Below, in pieces: positions 36,741 to 45,775 of a DNA stretch of 64,000 bases. The notes under the pieces were generated by a model. The model had not been told where the DNA came from, made no database searches, and saw only the letters and a list, made by a program, of their open reading frames with translations. Source of the stretch: Marinitoga piezophila KA3 (GTDB lineage Bacteria; Thermotogota; Thermotogae; Petrotogales; Petrotogaceae); assembly GCF_000255135.1 (NCBI RefSeq), contig NC_016751.1:1736001-1800000 (forward strand). The letters are read 5' to 3'. A program made the position numbers and the translations under genes. The number at the start of each line of letters is the position of its first letter. Within the stretch, counting starts at the first letter, position 1.

Positions 36741-37736
36741 TTATCTTCCACCCATTAATAATGTCATTACAGCCTTTGCTGTATGCAATCTGTTTTCTGC
36801 TTCATCAAATATTATTGAATGTGGTCCGTCAATAACAGAATCTACAACTTCTTTTCCTCTATCTGCGGGTAACGCGTGCATATAAACTGAATCCGGTCTT
36901 GTTAATTTCATCTTTTCTTCATCACAAATCCAATCTTTATGTTTTGCGGTTTCAGCCTTAATTTCTTCTGGATCATCTGACACAAAGAATCCTCCCCAGT
37001 TCTTTGGTATAACAACATGTGCATCAACAAATGCATCTTCCATTTTATGTGAAATATTCAATTTTCCACCATATTTTTCTGCATTTTCCTGAGCCTGTTT
37101 TACAATATCAGGCATTAAATCGAATTTTTCTGGATAAGCAAGAGTTACGTCCATACCCAATCTGGTGAACAGTAATATTTGTGATTGAGGAACTGATAAA
37201 GGTTTTAAATGACTTTCAGCATATGCCCAGCTTATACCAACCTTTAAGCCTCTTAAATTCTTTCCAAATCTTTCCTGCATTGTCATTACATCGGCCAATA
37301 CCTGGAACGGATGATAAACATCATCCTGTAAATTCATAACAGGTACCTGTGAAACAGAAGCCATTCCTCTTAAATATTTATTTCCTTTTCCGAATTCACA
37401 TGCTCTAACAGCAATTCCGTGTCCCATTCTTGCTAAAACTCTTGCAGTATCTTCAGGTGTTTCTCCATGAGATAATTGCATTGTACTTGGGTTTAAGAAA
37501 TTAGCATGACCTCCTAATTGTGCAATACCAGCTTCCATAGAGTTTCTTGTTCTTGTAGATTGGTCAAAGAATATTAAGAATAAAGTTTTATATAATAAAT
37601 ATGGTGTTGGTATGTTGGATGCCATTTTGATTTTTAAATCCCTTGCAAGATCTAACATCATTTCTATTTCTTCATTTGTAAAATCCTGTGTTGTAATGAA
37701 ATGTCTACTTTTTTCTGTCTTAAAAAATGCTGACAT
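36741..37736 (-). CDS. ygeW: YgeW-type (knotted) carbamoyltransferase
   Basis: 331 residues of the aspartate/ornithine carbamoyltransferase superfamily. The carbamoyl-phosphate motif S60-T-R-T-R is present, with HPFQVLAD (about 145) and the MHALPADRG segment (about 289). The sequence KPLSVPQS and the catabolic-type NLQDDVYHP resemble YgeW, a knotted transcarbamylase of unknown substrate, more than ArgF or ArcB. It is shorter than E. coli YgeW (about 396). The hydA-ssnA-ygeY context supports YgeW. Ornithine use cannot be excluded and would complete the arginine deiminase pathway. GGGGGAGAT precedes the ATG. Confidence 0.85.
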   Translation of the reverse strand: MSAFFKTEKSRHFITTQDFTNEEIEMMLDLARDLKIKMASNIPTPYLLYKTLFLIFFDQSTRTRNSMEAGIAQLGGHANFLNPSTMQLSHGETPEDTARVLARMGHGIAVRACEFGKGNKYLRGMASVSQVPVMNLQDDVYHPFQVLADVMTMQERFGKNLRGLKVGISWAYAESHLKPLSVPQSQILLFTRLGMDVTLAYPEKFDLMPDIVKQAQENAEKYGGKLNISHKMEDAFVDAHVVIPKNWGGFFVSDDPEEIKAETAKHKDWICDEEKMKLTRPDSVYMHALPADRGKEVVDSVIDGPHSIIFDEAENRLHTAKAVMTLLMGGR

Positions 37737-37800
37737 AAATATCTCCCCCTTAGTTTTAATTTTTTAATTTGAAAACGTTCTCTTTTTTACTGAAAAAAAT

Positions 37801-38997
37801 TTACTTTTTAAGTTTCTCTACCAATGTTTTTGGGAAATTAGCGTAAAATGCTGCAGCTTTAACAAGATGTTCAATCTTTACCTTTTCGTTTGGAGCATGA
37901 GCATATTTTTCATCGCCAGGTCCAAATCCAACTGTAGGTATTCCATAAACACCAGCTGTTGCAATTCCATTAGTACTAAATGTCCATTTATCAATAAATG
38001 GTTCATCATTAAATGTTTTTTCAAACGTTTCTTTTGCAGCTTGAACTACAGTAGAATCCTCTTCAACAACCCATGTTGGGAAATATTTTTCAACTGGATA
38101 TTCTACTCCTGTATAAGCAGGTTTTGAATAGGTTAATTCTACAATTTCAGCATCTATACCAGTCTTTTTAAATATTTCCCTTATCTCTTCAAATGCGCTT
38201 TCCTTTGTTTCTCCAGCCGTTAATCTTCTATCAATGTGAATAACACATTCATCAGGTACAGCGTTATGTGAAGGTGATTTAAAGAATATTTGAGAAACAA
38301 CTATTGTGCCTTTACCTAAAAACGGATCATAATGCAAGTTTTCATTTAATTTTTCTATTTCATTTATAATCTTTGCCATTTTATATATAGCATTATCGCC
38401 TCTTTCTGGAGCGCTTGCATGTGCTGAAAGCCCCACTGTTTTTACTCTAAATTCTATTCTTCCTCTATGGCCTCTATAGACATTTAAACTTGTAGGTTCT
38501 GTAATAACTACAAAATCAGGTTTTAACTTGTCTTCTTCTACAATATATCTCCAACATAATCCGTCACAGTCTTCTTCCATAACTGTACCAGTTACATATA
38601 CTGTAAAATCATCAAGTAAATTTAAATCCTTAAGTATTTTCATACCATATACCATAGAACACATACCGGCTTTTTGATCAGAAGCACCACGACCATAAAC
38701 CCATTCTTCATCCCAATCACCACTAAATGGATCCTTATCCCACAAATCAGGATTTCCTACTTCAACTGTATCAATGTGTGCGTCCATAGCTATAACAGTT
38801 TTTCCACTGCCAATCCTTCCGAGAATATTTCCCAGACCATCGATTTTTACTTCGTCAAATCCAACCTTTTCCATCTCTTCTTTAATTACCTGAATTACTT
38901 CTTTTTCATCACCAGAATAACTTCTTGCTTTTATGAGTTTGCTCATAAATTTAACTATGTCTTCTCGGTATTTTTCTGCCAATTCTAAAGTTGTCAA
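37801..38997 (-). CDS. ygeY: YgeY-family M20 metallohydrolase
   Basis: About 398 residues. M20 peptidase/deacylase signatures: VIAMDAHIDTVEVG (first His and Asp), YGRGASDQKAGMCSM, VMEEDCDGLCWRYI (catalytic Glu pair) and the ITEPTSLNVYRGHRGRIEF dimerisation-domain start. This matches the YgeY family linked to selenium-dependent purine metabolism in anaerobes. It is the first gene of ygeY-ygeW-hydA-ssnA. Start: TTG 38997 has GGAGGG six bases upstream. The ATG at 39012 would place that ribosome site inside the gene. A TATAAT on the minus strand at 39038-39033 is a likely -10. Confidence 0.88.
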   Translation of the reverse strand: MTTLELAEKYREDIVKFMSKLIKARSYSGDEKEVIQVIKEEMEKVGFDEVKIDGLGNILGRIGSGKTVIAMDAHIDTVEVGNPDLWDKDPFSGDWDEEWVYGRGASDQKAGMCSMVYGMKILKDLNLLDDFTVYVTGTVMEEDCDGLCWRYIVEEDKLKPDFVVITEPTSLNVYRGHRGRIEFRVKTVGLSAHASAPERGDNAIYKMAKIINEIEKLNENLHYDPFLGKGTIVVSQIFFKSPSHNAVPDECVIHIDRRLTAGETKESAFEEIREIFKKTGIDAEIVELTYSKPAYTGVEYPVEKYFPTWVVEEDSTVVQAAKETFEKTFNDEPFIDKWTFSTNGIATAGVYGIPTVGFGPGDEKYAHAPNEKVKIEHLVKAAAFYANFPKTLVEKLKK

Positions 38998-39171
38998 TCC
39001 TATCCCTCCCATATGAAAATTCTTTATATAACATTATATAACTTTAATATTAAAATTTAAAATCCATAAAAACTAAATTAACATTACTTTAGCAATTGGA
39101 ATTTTTAAATATTTTTAATTATCTCAATTATTCAAAGATTTTTGAGGGAGTATAATTTATAATTGTAATTA

Positions 39172-39180
39172 TGATATAAT
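39172..39180 (+). promoter_or_regulatory. Extended -10 promoter for ccdA
   Basis: TGATATAAT matches TGnTATAAT, 40 bases before the ccdA start. The -35 is poor. The rest of the 39039-39171 gap is AT-rich with no structure I can support. Confidence 0.5.
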
Positions 39181-39220
39181 TAATCTACTATTAGTTATAA
39201 TCAATAGAAAGGAGATGAAT

Positions 39221-39907
39221 ATGGAGAATTTAGCTGTTGCTGTTCAACCAACAATAGGATATTTTGGTGCCTTTTTAGGTGGGATAATCTCATTTTTTAG
39301 TCCCTGTATATTGCCGTTAGTTCCATTATTTTTTGGAATTCTAATGCCAGATTTGAAGGATTTTAAACTTACCTTGAAACGTGGATTAGCTTTTTTTCTT
39401 GGTTTATCGATATTCTTCTCGATGCTGGGTGTTTTAGCAGGAAGTTTGGGAACTTTTATCTCAAAATATCAAGACGTCTTTAATCTGGTTGCAGGAATAT
39501 TTATTATAATAATGGGTATTTATTATCTCCTTGATAAAGAGATCTTCAAAGGATTTAAGCTGGATTTATCAAAATATAAGGGAACAACTTTTTTAGGTGC
39601 TTTTATAATGGGAATTTTAATTTCATTTATATGGATTCCATGTTCAGGACCTGTTCTCGCAGCAGTATTGACCTTTGCATCTACAACAACAAACATATTT
39701 AAAGGTGGATTTATGCTTTTCTTATATTCATTGGGGATTTCTATTCCATTTTTATTTTTCAGCGGTGTAGTAAGTAAATTATTATCCAGAATTACATTTG
39801 GGACACCAAAATGGCAAAAGATTTTAAAGGTTTCAGGGAGTTTATTATTGGTTTTAATGGGGATTCTGGTAATACTTGGAAAGTTCAATAATTTACAGGG
39901 AGTGTGA
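39221..39907 (+). CDS. ccdA: CcdA-type thiol:disulfide electron transporter
   Basis: 228-residue membrane protein with six hydrophobic spans that carries reducing equivalents from cytosolic thioredoxin to extracytoplasmic thiols. The two redox Cys are seen in FFSPCILPLVP (first span) and WIPCSGPVLAAV (fourth span). The start is the second ATG (39221), correctly spaced from AAAGGAG. The ATG at 39215 abuts it. It overlaps, or nearly so, a secreted thioredoxin-fold gene that is its likely partner. The TrxB/PDO genes at 19-20.5 kb could provide the cytosolic side. Confidence 0.92.
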   Translation: MENLAVAVQPTIGYFGAFLGGIISFFSPCILPLVPLFFGILMPDLKDFKLTLKRGLAFFLGLSIFFSMLGVLAGSLGTFISKYQDVFNLVAGIFIIIMGIYYLLDKEIFKGFKLDLSKYKGTTFLGAFIMGILISFIWIPCSGPVLAAVLTFASTTTNIFKGGFMLFLYSLGISIPFLFFSGVVSKLLSRITFGTPKWQKILKVSGSLLLVLMGILVILGKFNNLQGV

Positions 39908-39912
39908 GGATA

Positions 39913-40584
39913 ATGAAAAAAATAAGTCTTTTTATTTTATTAATAATATCAGGTGTAATTATGTATGGTTCAATCCTTCCAGATAAATTTATTGTTCATG
40001 ATTTTAATGTGGCATTGAAAATTGGTGAAATAACAGGGAAAAAGGTTATAATTATGTTTTCTTCAGGAAGTTGTTATTATTGTAATAAGTTTAAAAAAGA
40101 AACTTTATATGATGAAGAGGTACAAAAGTGGTTAAGAACTGAATATATCTTTGCAGAGATATATGCTGATAAGAAAAAGATTGCCAATTATAAAGGGAAA
40201 ACATTAAATTACAGGGATTTATTTGGAGCGTTTGGAGTAAGAGGGACACCAACATTTTTCTTCTTTGATAGCAAAGGAGAAGCAAAGGCTCAATTGCCAG
40301 GATATGTAGATCCTACAACTTTTATTTCTATCTTAAAATACTTTAAATACTCTTCAAATCACAATATAGATTATAGTACATTTGTAAAAAAGAATATAAA
40401 GGTTTCAATAGAAAAAAGAGTTTTGAACTTAACAGATGAAGAGATAAAATATTTGCTTGAAAATGATCCAAATACAGTGGAATACCAAAAAGATGATTCT
40501 TTAGATGATTTTGTAAATGTTATTGTTAAAGAAAAATCAAAGGAAATAGAAAGTAAATTTTATGTAGTAATTTATAGTAAGTAG
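39913..40584 (+). CDS. Secreted thioredoxin-fold protein
   Basis: 223 residues. Hydrophobic signal segment (residues 1-20), then a thioredoxin-like domain with CYYC (about 50-53) in MFSSGSCYYCNKFKKETL and the cis-Pro loop VRGTPTFFFFD. The FKKETLYDEEVQ pattern resembles SoxW/DsbD-gamma-like thioredoxins. The last 80 residues form a charged extension with no recognised domain. Follows ccdA by 5 bp, with GTGAGGA upstream of the ATG (a GTG at 39904 also lies in frame). Expected to reduce extracytoplasmic disulfides with electrons from CcdA. Confidence 0.85.
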   Translation: MKKISLFILLIISGVIMYGSILPDKFIVHDFNVALKIGEITGKKVIIMFSSGSCYYCNKFKKETLYDEEVQKWLRTEYIFAEIYADKKKIANYKGKTLNYRDLFGAFGVRGTPTFFFFDSKGEAKAQLPGYVDPTTFISILKYFKYSSNHNIDYSTFVKKNIKVSIEKRVLNLTDEEIKYLLENDPNTVEYQKDDSLDDFVNVIVKEKSKEIESKFYVVIYSK

Positions 40585-40588
40585 AATC

Positions 40589-40626
40589 AAAACGCTTCAG
40601 CAATAGCTAATATGCTGGAGCGTTTT
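40589..40626 (+). terminator. Terminator after the ccdA-thioredoxin pair
   Basis: Fourteen-bp arms (40589-40602 and 40613-40626) with one G-T wobble: AAAACGCTTCAGCA / TGCTGGAGCGTTTT. Confidence 0.82.
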
Positions 40627-40668
40627 ATATTATAAATATGATATAATTTTGATATGGAGGTGGAAGTG

Positions 40669-42255
40669 ATGAAAAAATTACCGGTAGGAATATCAGATTA
40701 TAAGGAGTTAATAGAAGAAAATTATATATATGTAGATAAAACAAAGTATCTATATGATTTAATAAATAGTGGAAAGTTTTATTTTATGTCAAGACCTCGA
40801 AGATTCGGAAAGAGTTTAACTATATCGGCATTCTATTATTTATTTAAAGGGGAAAGAGAATTATTTAAAGATACATATATATACGACAAATTGGAGTTTA
40901 AAGAATATCCAATAATAAGATTAAATCTATTAAAAGCAAAATCAGAAAGTATAGAGAAACTTAAAGAAAGCCTCACAAAAATGATAGTTCAGGAAGGAAA
41001 AAGAAATGGAGTAAAGATAGAAGAAACAGATTATAGTTTCGCATTTGATGAATTAATAATGAAGCTATCAGAAAAAGGAAAGGTAGTAATACTGGTAGAC
41101 GAATATGAAAAACCAATATTGGATAATATAACAAACAAAAAAATGGCAGAAAAATGCAGAGAAGTATTAAGAAATTTCTATTTAAATATAAAAGCAAATG
41201 ACGAGCATATAAAATTTGTATTCATAACCGGAATAACAAAATTCACAAAAACAGGAGTATTCTCAGCATTAAATAATTTAAGCGATATATCTTTAAACAG
41301 GAAATATGCACAGATGTTTGGATATACGCAGGAAGAATTGGAATATTATTTCAAAGATTACATAAAAGAATTATCAGAAGAAATGGGAATAACAGAAAAA
41401 GAATTGCTTGAAGAAATGAAGAGATATTATAATGGATTTTCATTTGACGGAGAACATACAGTATATAATCCATATTCAATATTGAGATTTTTTTCAGAAA
41501 AAAAATTCCAAAACTTCTGGTTTGAAAGTGGCTCACCGAGTTTTTTGTATGAGTATATAAAAGGAAAAAAGATAGAATATGAGGATTTAGTAAAAATACC
41601 TGTAAGTGCAGAAGATTTCTCAACAAGGGAAATAGAAGATGCAAAAGCAAATATCTTTTTTACGCAGGCAGGGTATTTAACCTTTAAAGGAATAAAAAAA
41701 TATGGATTAAAGAAAAAATATATACTGGACTATCCAAATTTTGAAGTGAAAGAAAGTCTTCTTAAAATACTTGAAGAGATAAATAAAGATAATAAAAAAG
41801 CAAATGAGTGAAAACTTGAAAATTCCTGAAAAAATTCGAAGTGGAGCCGGACAAAATCACACGGATGTGATTTTGAGTGAAGACGAACATGGATGTGAGT
41901 CTGCAACGGCCGGCGGGAACAAGAATTTTTGAGGATTAGAATTTTCTACCTGTTTGAACGAATTTGCTTTTTTATTATCTGAAATGTATTGATATTTACA
42001 ATAATAGCCTCAGCAGGAATAGATGTAAAAGCAGAAGAATTGACAAACTTAGGAAGAAGTGATTTAGTAATAGATTTTGACGACAGGATATATTTATTTG
42101 AAATAAAACTGGATCAAAGTAGCGACGAAGCATTAAAACAAATAAAAGAAATGAAATACTATGAAAAATACAGCGGAAAAGAAATATATCTCATAGGAAT
42201 AAATATAAATTCAGAAAAAAGGAATATTGAGGAATATATAATAGAGAAGTTGTAA
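40669..42255 (+). pseudogene. Disrupted AAA-ATPase-like/PD-(D/E)XK protein gene
   Basis: The intact family has an N-terminal ATPase domain and a C-terminal PD-(D/E)XK nuclease domain. The first part (40669-41811, 380 residues) has LPVGISDYKELIEENY, the P-loop variant SRPRRFGKS and Walker B VVILVDEYEKPI, then stops after the NFEVKESLL region. The nuclease core reappears from about 41992 to 42255 (GRSDLVIDF, YLFEIKLDQSSDEALKQI), lacking its own ribosome site. Between them lie about 180 bp of unrelated, more GC-rich sequence, and a stretch of roughly 50-60 family residues appears lost. The start at ATG 40669 follows GGAGGTGG. The N-terminal part may still be translated. Confidence 0.8.
41818..41946. 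repeat. Structured GC-rich element inserted in the ATPase gene (candidate MITE or RNA)
   Basis: Outer arms pair in three blocks: GAAAATTC (41818) with GAATTTTC (41939), AAAAATTC (41830) with GAATTTTT (41923), and GCCGG (41846) with CCGGC (41910), separated by internal loops of 4-8 bases. Inside are two hairpins. 41852-41875 has a 10-bp stem with loop CGGA. 41881-41902 has AGAC/GTCT, then tandem GA opposite GA, then ACA/TGT around TGGA. Both apices read ACA-YGGA-TGT. No ORF. Base composition differs clearly from the AT-rich flanks. Confidence 0.75.
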
Positions 42256-42273
42256 ATTAAAAAAGGTGATAAG

Positions 42274-45240
42274 GTGAGAAATATATATAAAATAATAGAT
42301 AAATTAAATGAAAAGATATTAGAAGCTAATGATTTTGAATATAGAACGGGAAAAGACTTTTATGAAAATAATTTAGTAGAAGAGTTTTCTGTTTTTAAAA
42401 GCAATAATAAAACAAATTTTACCGCCATTATCAATGATGGCGGAAAATTTTTTAGACCTATAATTAGTATTGATGAGGAAACAGAAGAAATATATTTTTC
42501 CTGTTCATGCAATTATGGAAAAAGCACATCATGTATGCATCTTGTATCATTAAGCTTAAAAGTAATAGATTATTTAAATAATGAAAGTAAAACACAGAGT
42601 AATATTCATGTGGAAAGCGATATTGCGGAATTTCTTGGAATTTATGATTATGGAGAAACCTATTATCTTGTATATCCTGATGAACAATATACAAAAATAA
42701 AATTAGCAGAAAAAATTGACGGTAAAATAAAATTGAGAAAAGATATTGAAACATATAATGATATATTGAAATTTCTAAAAACAGCTGTACCGGAAGATGA
42801 ATATGAGATAAAAAAACTAATAGTGCCTGTGAAAATAGATAATTACTATGGAAAACACGATTATGAATTAAGATTAATGAGTTTTAGAGAATTAAAAAAA
42901 ATAAAAAGCAGTAAAATACTTCTTCCAAATAAAAAAGAATTAAAATGGGGAGAAGATATAAAAATAAAGATAATTTTAGAAGGTGATTTAGAAAGTAAAA
43001 AAGGTAAAATGAAATTATTTCCCATACCAGAGAAGGAAAGGATTGTGAAAACATATAGCGATATGGCATATTTTAATAAACAAAGTATATCAATAATTGA
43101 TATAAAGACTCAGTTAAATATCCCCTTTTATTTAAAGGATATAGAAAGTGAATTTTCATTTGAAAATAAAAGTGATCTTGAAAATTATATAAAAGATGTT
43201 CTTTTACCTTATGAAAGATTTGGATTTGAAATAGATATAGACGAGAGATTTGGGATAAAAAAAGAGATATTTATTCCAAAATTAAATTTATATATTAATT
43301 TTCTTCAAGATAGATTTACATTTAGAGGAAGGTTTTTGTATGGAAAGGAAATCAATTTTTATGATGAATACAAATATAGAAATTATGATTTAGAAAGAAA
43401 GTTATTAAAAAATCTTGAAGAGGTTAATGTTTTTCTCGATGAAAAAGGGCAATATTCAATGGAGATAAATGATTTCTTTGAATTCCTTGAAAATGGCATG
43501 AAAAAGCTGGATAAAAATATTATTATAAAAATGAACAGGAATATTAAGTTCCATGAAGTTGAAAATATAAAAATGCAGTTAAATATGAAAAATAGCTGGT
43601 TTGATGTGGAAGGTAGTCTTGAATTAAAAGGAAATAAACGTATAGATATAAGTTATTTGAGAAACAGAAAGAATAACTTTATAGTCCTTAAAGATGAAAC
43701 CTTTATTAAAATTCCAGAATATATACTGGAAAAGCTTGAAGATTTAAAGGTAAAAAAGGAAAAAATTACAGTTGAAAGTTATAACATATATTCATTATTA
43801 AATTCTGAAAATATAGAAATAGATACTCTCGATGAAAAAACAAAGAAATATATAGAAAAAGTAAAGAGTTTTGAAAAAATAAAAGAGTATGAAATTCCTG
43901 AATTGAAAATTCCCATGAGAAAATATCAAATTGAAGGTTATAGATTTTTAAGATATCTTCAAGAATATAATTTCAATGGTATTCTTGCTGACGATATGGG
44001 GCTTGGTAAAACGCTTCAAACTATAGCTTTAATTCTATCATTAAAAAGAAAAGACAGAAAATTCCTTATAATTGCTCCGCGTTCAGTTATATACAATTGG
44101 GCAAATGAAATAGATAAATTTACATCGAATATAAAATATTACATTTATCATAATTCTCAAAAGGATATACCTGAGGATACAGATGTAATTATAACCACTT
44201 ATAATACATTGAGAAATTCCATAGAAGAATTAAAGAAAACAAAATATTTTTATATTATCCTTGATGAAGCACAATTTATCAAAAATGACGAAACTAAATT
44301 ATATAAGGCAATAAGAAAACTCAAATCAAATCATAAACTCGCACTTACAGGAACGCCGCTTGAAAATTCATTGACGGATTTATATAACATATTTGAGTTT
44401 TTAATGCCGGGATTTTTTGGAAATAAAAAGGATTTTTTGAGAAAATACAACTATGCAAATAAAGAAAGTATTGAAAGATTAAAAAAGAAAATCCATCCAT
44501 TTATTCTAAGAAGAACAAAAGAAAATGTACTCAAAGAATTACCGCCAAAAACAGAAGAGTATATTTTCAATGAAATGACACAACATCAAAAAAAGATTTA
44601 TCATCAAATAGCAGAAGAATACAGGCAAAAAATTGCAATGTCACAGGGGACCATAAACTTTAGCGTCCTTGAAGGACTTCTAAGACTAAGACAAATTGTA
44701 AATCATCCTAAATTGCTTGGTGTAAATATAGAATCCTCAAAATTTAATATGTTTAAAAATTTTATAAAAGAAGTATTGGAAGAAAATCATAAAATAGTGA
44801 TATTTTCACAATTTGTGAAAATGATTGAAATAATGGAAGAATGGCTGGAAAAGGAAAAAATTCAGTATCTTAAAATAATTGGAAAAACCAAAAAACGTGT
44901 GGAAATAGTGGAAGAATTTAATAATACAAATAATATAAAAATACTTCTTGTAAGTCTAAAAGCCGGTGGAACAGGATTAAATATTACCGGTGCAGATTAT
45001 GTTATTCATTACGATCCGTGGTGGAATCCGGCGGTTGAAAACCAGGCCACCGATAGAGTCTATAGAATTGGTCAGAATAAACCTGTATTTGTATACAAGT
45101 TTATAACAAGAGAATCAATAGAAGAAAAAATAATGAAATTAAAGGAAGCAAAGGAAGATTTATACAATCTTGCAATATCCACAGAAAAAGGTGTTCTAAA
45201 GAATTTGAGTCGGGAAGATATTTATCAGTTATTCGAATAA
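42274..45240 (+). CDS. SWIM zinc-finger SNF2-family helicase
   Basis: 988 residues. N-terminal SWIM zinc finger CSCNYGKSTSCMH (about 77-89), a long middle region (about 100-530) with no named domain, then the SNF2 ATPase: LADDMGLGKTLQTIAL (about 568-583), DEAQFIKN, LTGTPLENSL. The C-terminal helicase lobe has LKAGGTGLNITGADYVIHYD and NQATDRVYRIGQ. Bacterial SWIM-SNF2 proteins translocate on double-stranded DNA and remodel bound proteins such as RNA polymerase. The exact target is unknown. GTG start with AAGGTGATAAG upstream. It follows the broken ATPase gene by 18 bp. Confidence 0.93.
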   Translation: MRNIYKIIDKLNEKILEANDFEYRTGKDFYENNLVEEFSVFKSNNKTNFTAIINDGGKFFRPIISIDEETEEIYFSCSCNYGKSTSCMHLVSLSLKVIDYLNNESKTQSNIHVESDIAEFLGIYDYGETYYLVYPDEQYTKIKLAEKIDGKIKLRKDIETYNDILKFLKTAVPEDEYEIKKLIVPVKIDNYYGKHDYELRLMSFRELKKIKSSKILLPNKKELKWGEDIKIKIILEGDLESKKGKMKLFPIPEKERIVKTYSDMAYFNKQSISIIDIKTQLNIPFYLKDIESEFSFENKSDLENYIKDVLLPYERFGFEIDIDERFGIKKEIFIPKLNLYINFLQDRFTFRGRFLYGKEINFYDEYKYRNYDLERKLLKNLEEVNVFLDEKGQYSMEINDFFEFLENGMKKLDKNIIIKMNRNIKFHEVENIKMQLNMKNSWFDVEGSLELKGNKRIDISYLRNRKNNFIVLKDETFIKIPEYILEKLEDLKVKKEKITVESYNIYSLLNSENIEIDTLDEKTKKYIEKVKSFEKIKEYEIPELKIPMRKYQIEGYRFLRYLQEYNFNGILADDMGLGKTLQTIALILSLKRKDRKFLIIAPRSVIYNWANEIDKFTSNIKYYIYHNSQKDIPEDTDVIITTYNTLRNSIEELKKTKYFYIILDEAQFIKNDETKLYKAIRKLKSNHKLALTGTPLENSLTDLYNIFEFLMPGFFGNKKDFLRKYNYANKESIERLKKKIHPFILRRTKENVLKELPPKTEEYIFNEMTQHQKKIYHQIAEEYRQKIAMSQGTINFSVLEGLLRLRQIVNHPKLLGVNIESSKFNMFKNFIKEVLEENHKIVIFSQFVKMIEIMEEWLEKEKIQYLKIIGKTKKRVEIVEEFNNTNNIKILLVSLKAGGTGLNITGADYVIHYDPWWNPAVENQATDRVYRIGQNKPVFVYKFITRESIEEKIMKLKEAKEDLYNLAISTEKGVLKNLSREDIYQLFE

Positions 45241-45311
45241 TTTATCAAACATAAAAGGGTAACCACCGGATGATGTTTCAAAGGAGTAATAACTTCTTAA
45301 TCATTAGGTAA

Positions 45312-45340
45312 TTGACAGAAGGTTGATTATCTGTTATAAT
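45312..45340 (+). promoter_or_regulatory. Promoter of the tRNA-ribosomal protein-rpoBC transcription unit
   Basis: Consensus TTGACA (45312-45317) and TATAAT (45335-45340) with a 17-bp spacer, 20 bases before tRNA-Thr. Confidence 0.92.
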
Positions 45341-45360
45341 AAACTCCGGAAAGTTGAGAT

Positions 45361-45436
45361 GCCGACGTAGCTCAACTGGCAGAGCGGCTGACTTGTAATC
45401 AGCAGGTTGGGGGTTCGAGTCCCTTCGTCGGCTCCA
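45361..45436 (+). tRNA. tRNA-Thr (anticodon TGT)
   Basis: 76 nt with GCCGACG/CGTCGGC acceptor stem, anticodon loop CTTGTAA, GGTTCGAGTC T-arm and an encoded CCA end. Confidence 0.97.
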
Positions 45437-45461
45437 AATTTTTTTTCTTTTTTTTATCGGT

Positions 45462-45548
45462 GGTGAGGTGCCCGAGCGGCCAAAGGGGGCGGACTGTAAA
45501 TCCGCTGGCGGATTGCCTTCGAAGGTTCGAATCCTTCCCTCACCACCA
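45462..45548 (+). tRNA. tRNA-Tyr (anticodon GTA)
   Basis: 87 nt with a long variable arm (class II). GGTGAGG/CCTCACC acceptor stem, anticodon loop CTGTAAA, T-arm GGTTCGAATCC and encoded CCA. Confidence 0.97.
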
Positions 45549-45584
45549 TTTTATCAATTATAATGGCATGTGAGGTGAAATAAA

Positions 45585-45749
45585 ATGGCAGCTAAAAGTC
45601 CTGTTTTAACTGTATCATTAAAATGTACAGAATGTAATAGAAGAAATTACTACAAAACAAGAAAAAGAACATTTAAAAAGAAATTGGAATTCAGAAAATA
45701 CTGTCCACACTGTAACAAGCACACATTACATGTTGAATCAAAGATATAA
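45585..45749 (+). CDS. rpmG: 50S ribosomal protein L33
   Basis: 54 residues, short but complete. The zinc-type L33 pattern is present: two pairs CTEC (14-17) and CPHC (40-43) would bind one zinc. Other hallmarks are the Thr/Lys-rich YYKTRKRTFKKKLEFRKYC stretch. It sits between tRNA-Tyr and secE as in many bacteria. TGAGGTG lies before the ATG. Confidence 0.95.
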   Translation: MAAKSPVLTVSLKCTECNRRNYYKTRKRTFKKKLEFRKYCPHCNKHTLHVESKI

Positions 45750-45775
45750 ACTAAAAGAAATTTCGAAGAAAATTA

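Noticed and set aside
36741-37736. Plain ornithine carbamoyltransferase (argF/arcB)
   Set aside because: Context with hydA, ssnA and ygeY and the KPLSVPQS/QDDVYHP features favour YgeW. Kept only as an alternative.
41989-42255. Independent small gene
   Set aside because: No ribosome site, and the sequence is the nuclease end of the ATPase-nuclease family. Treated as part of the pseudogene.
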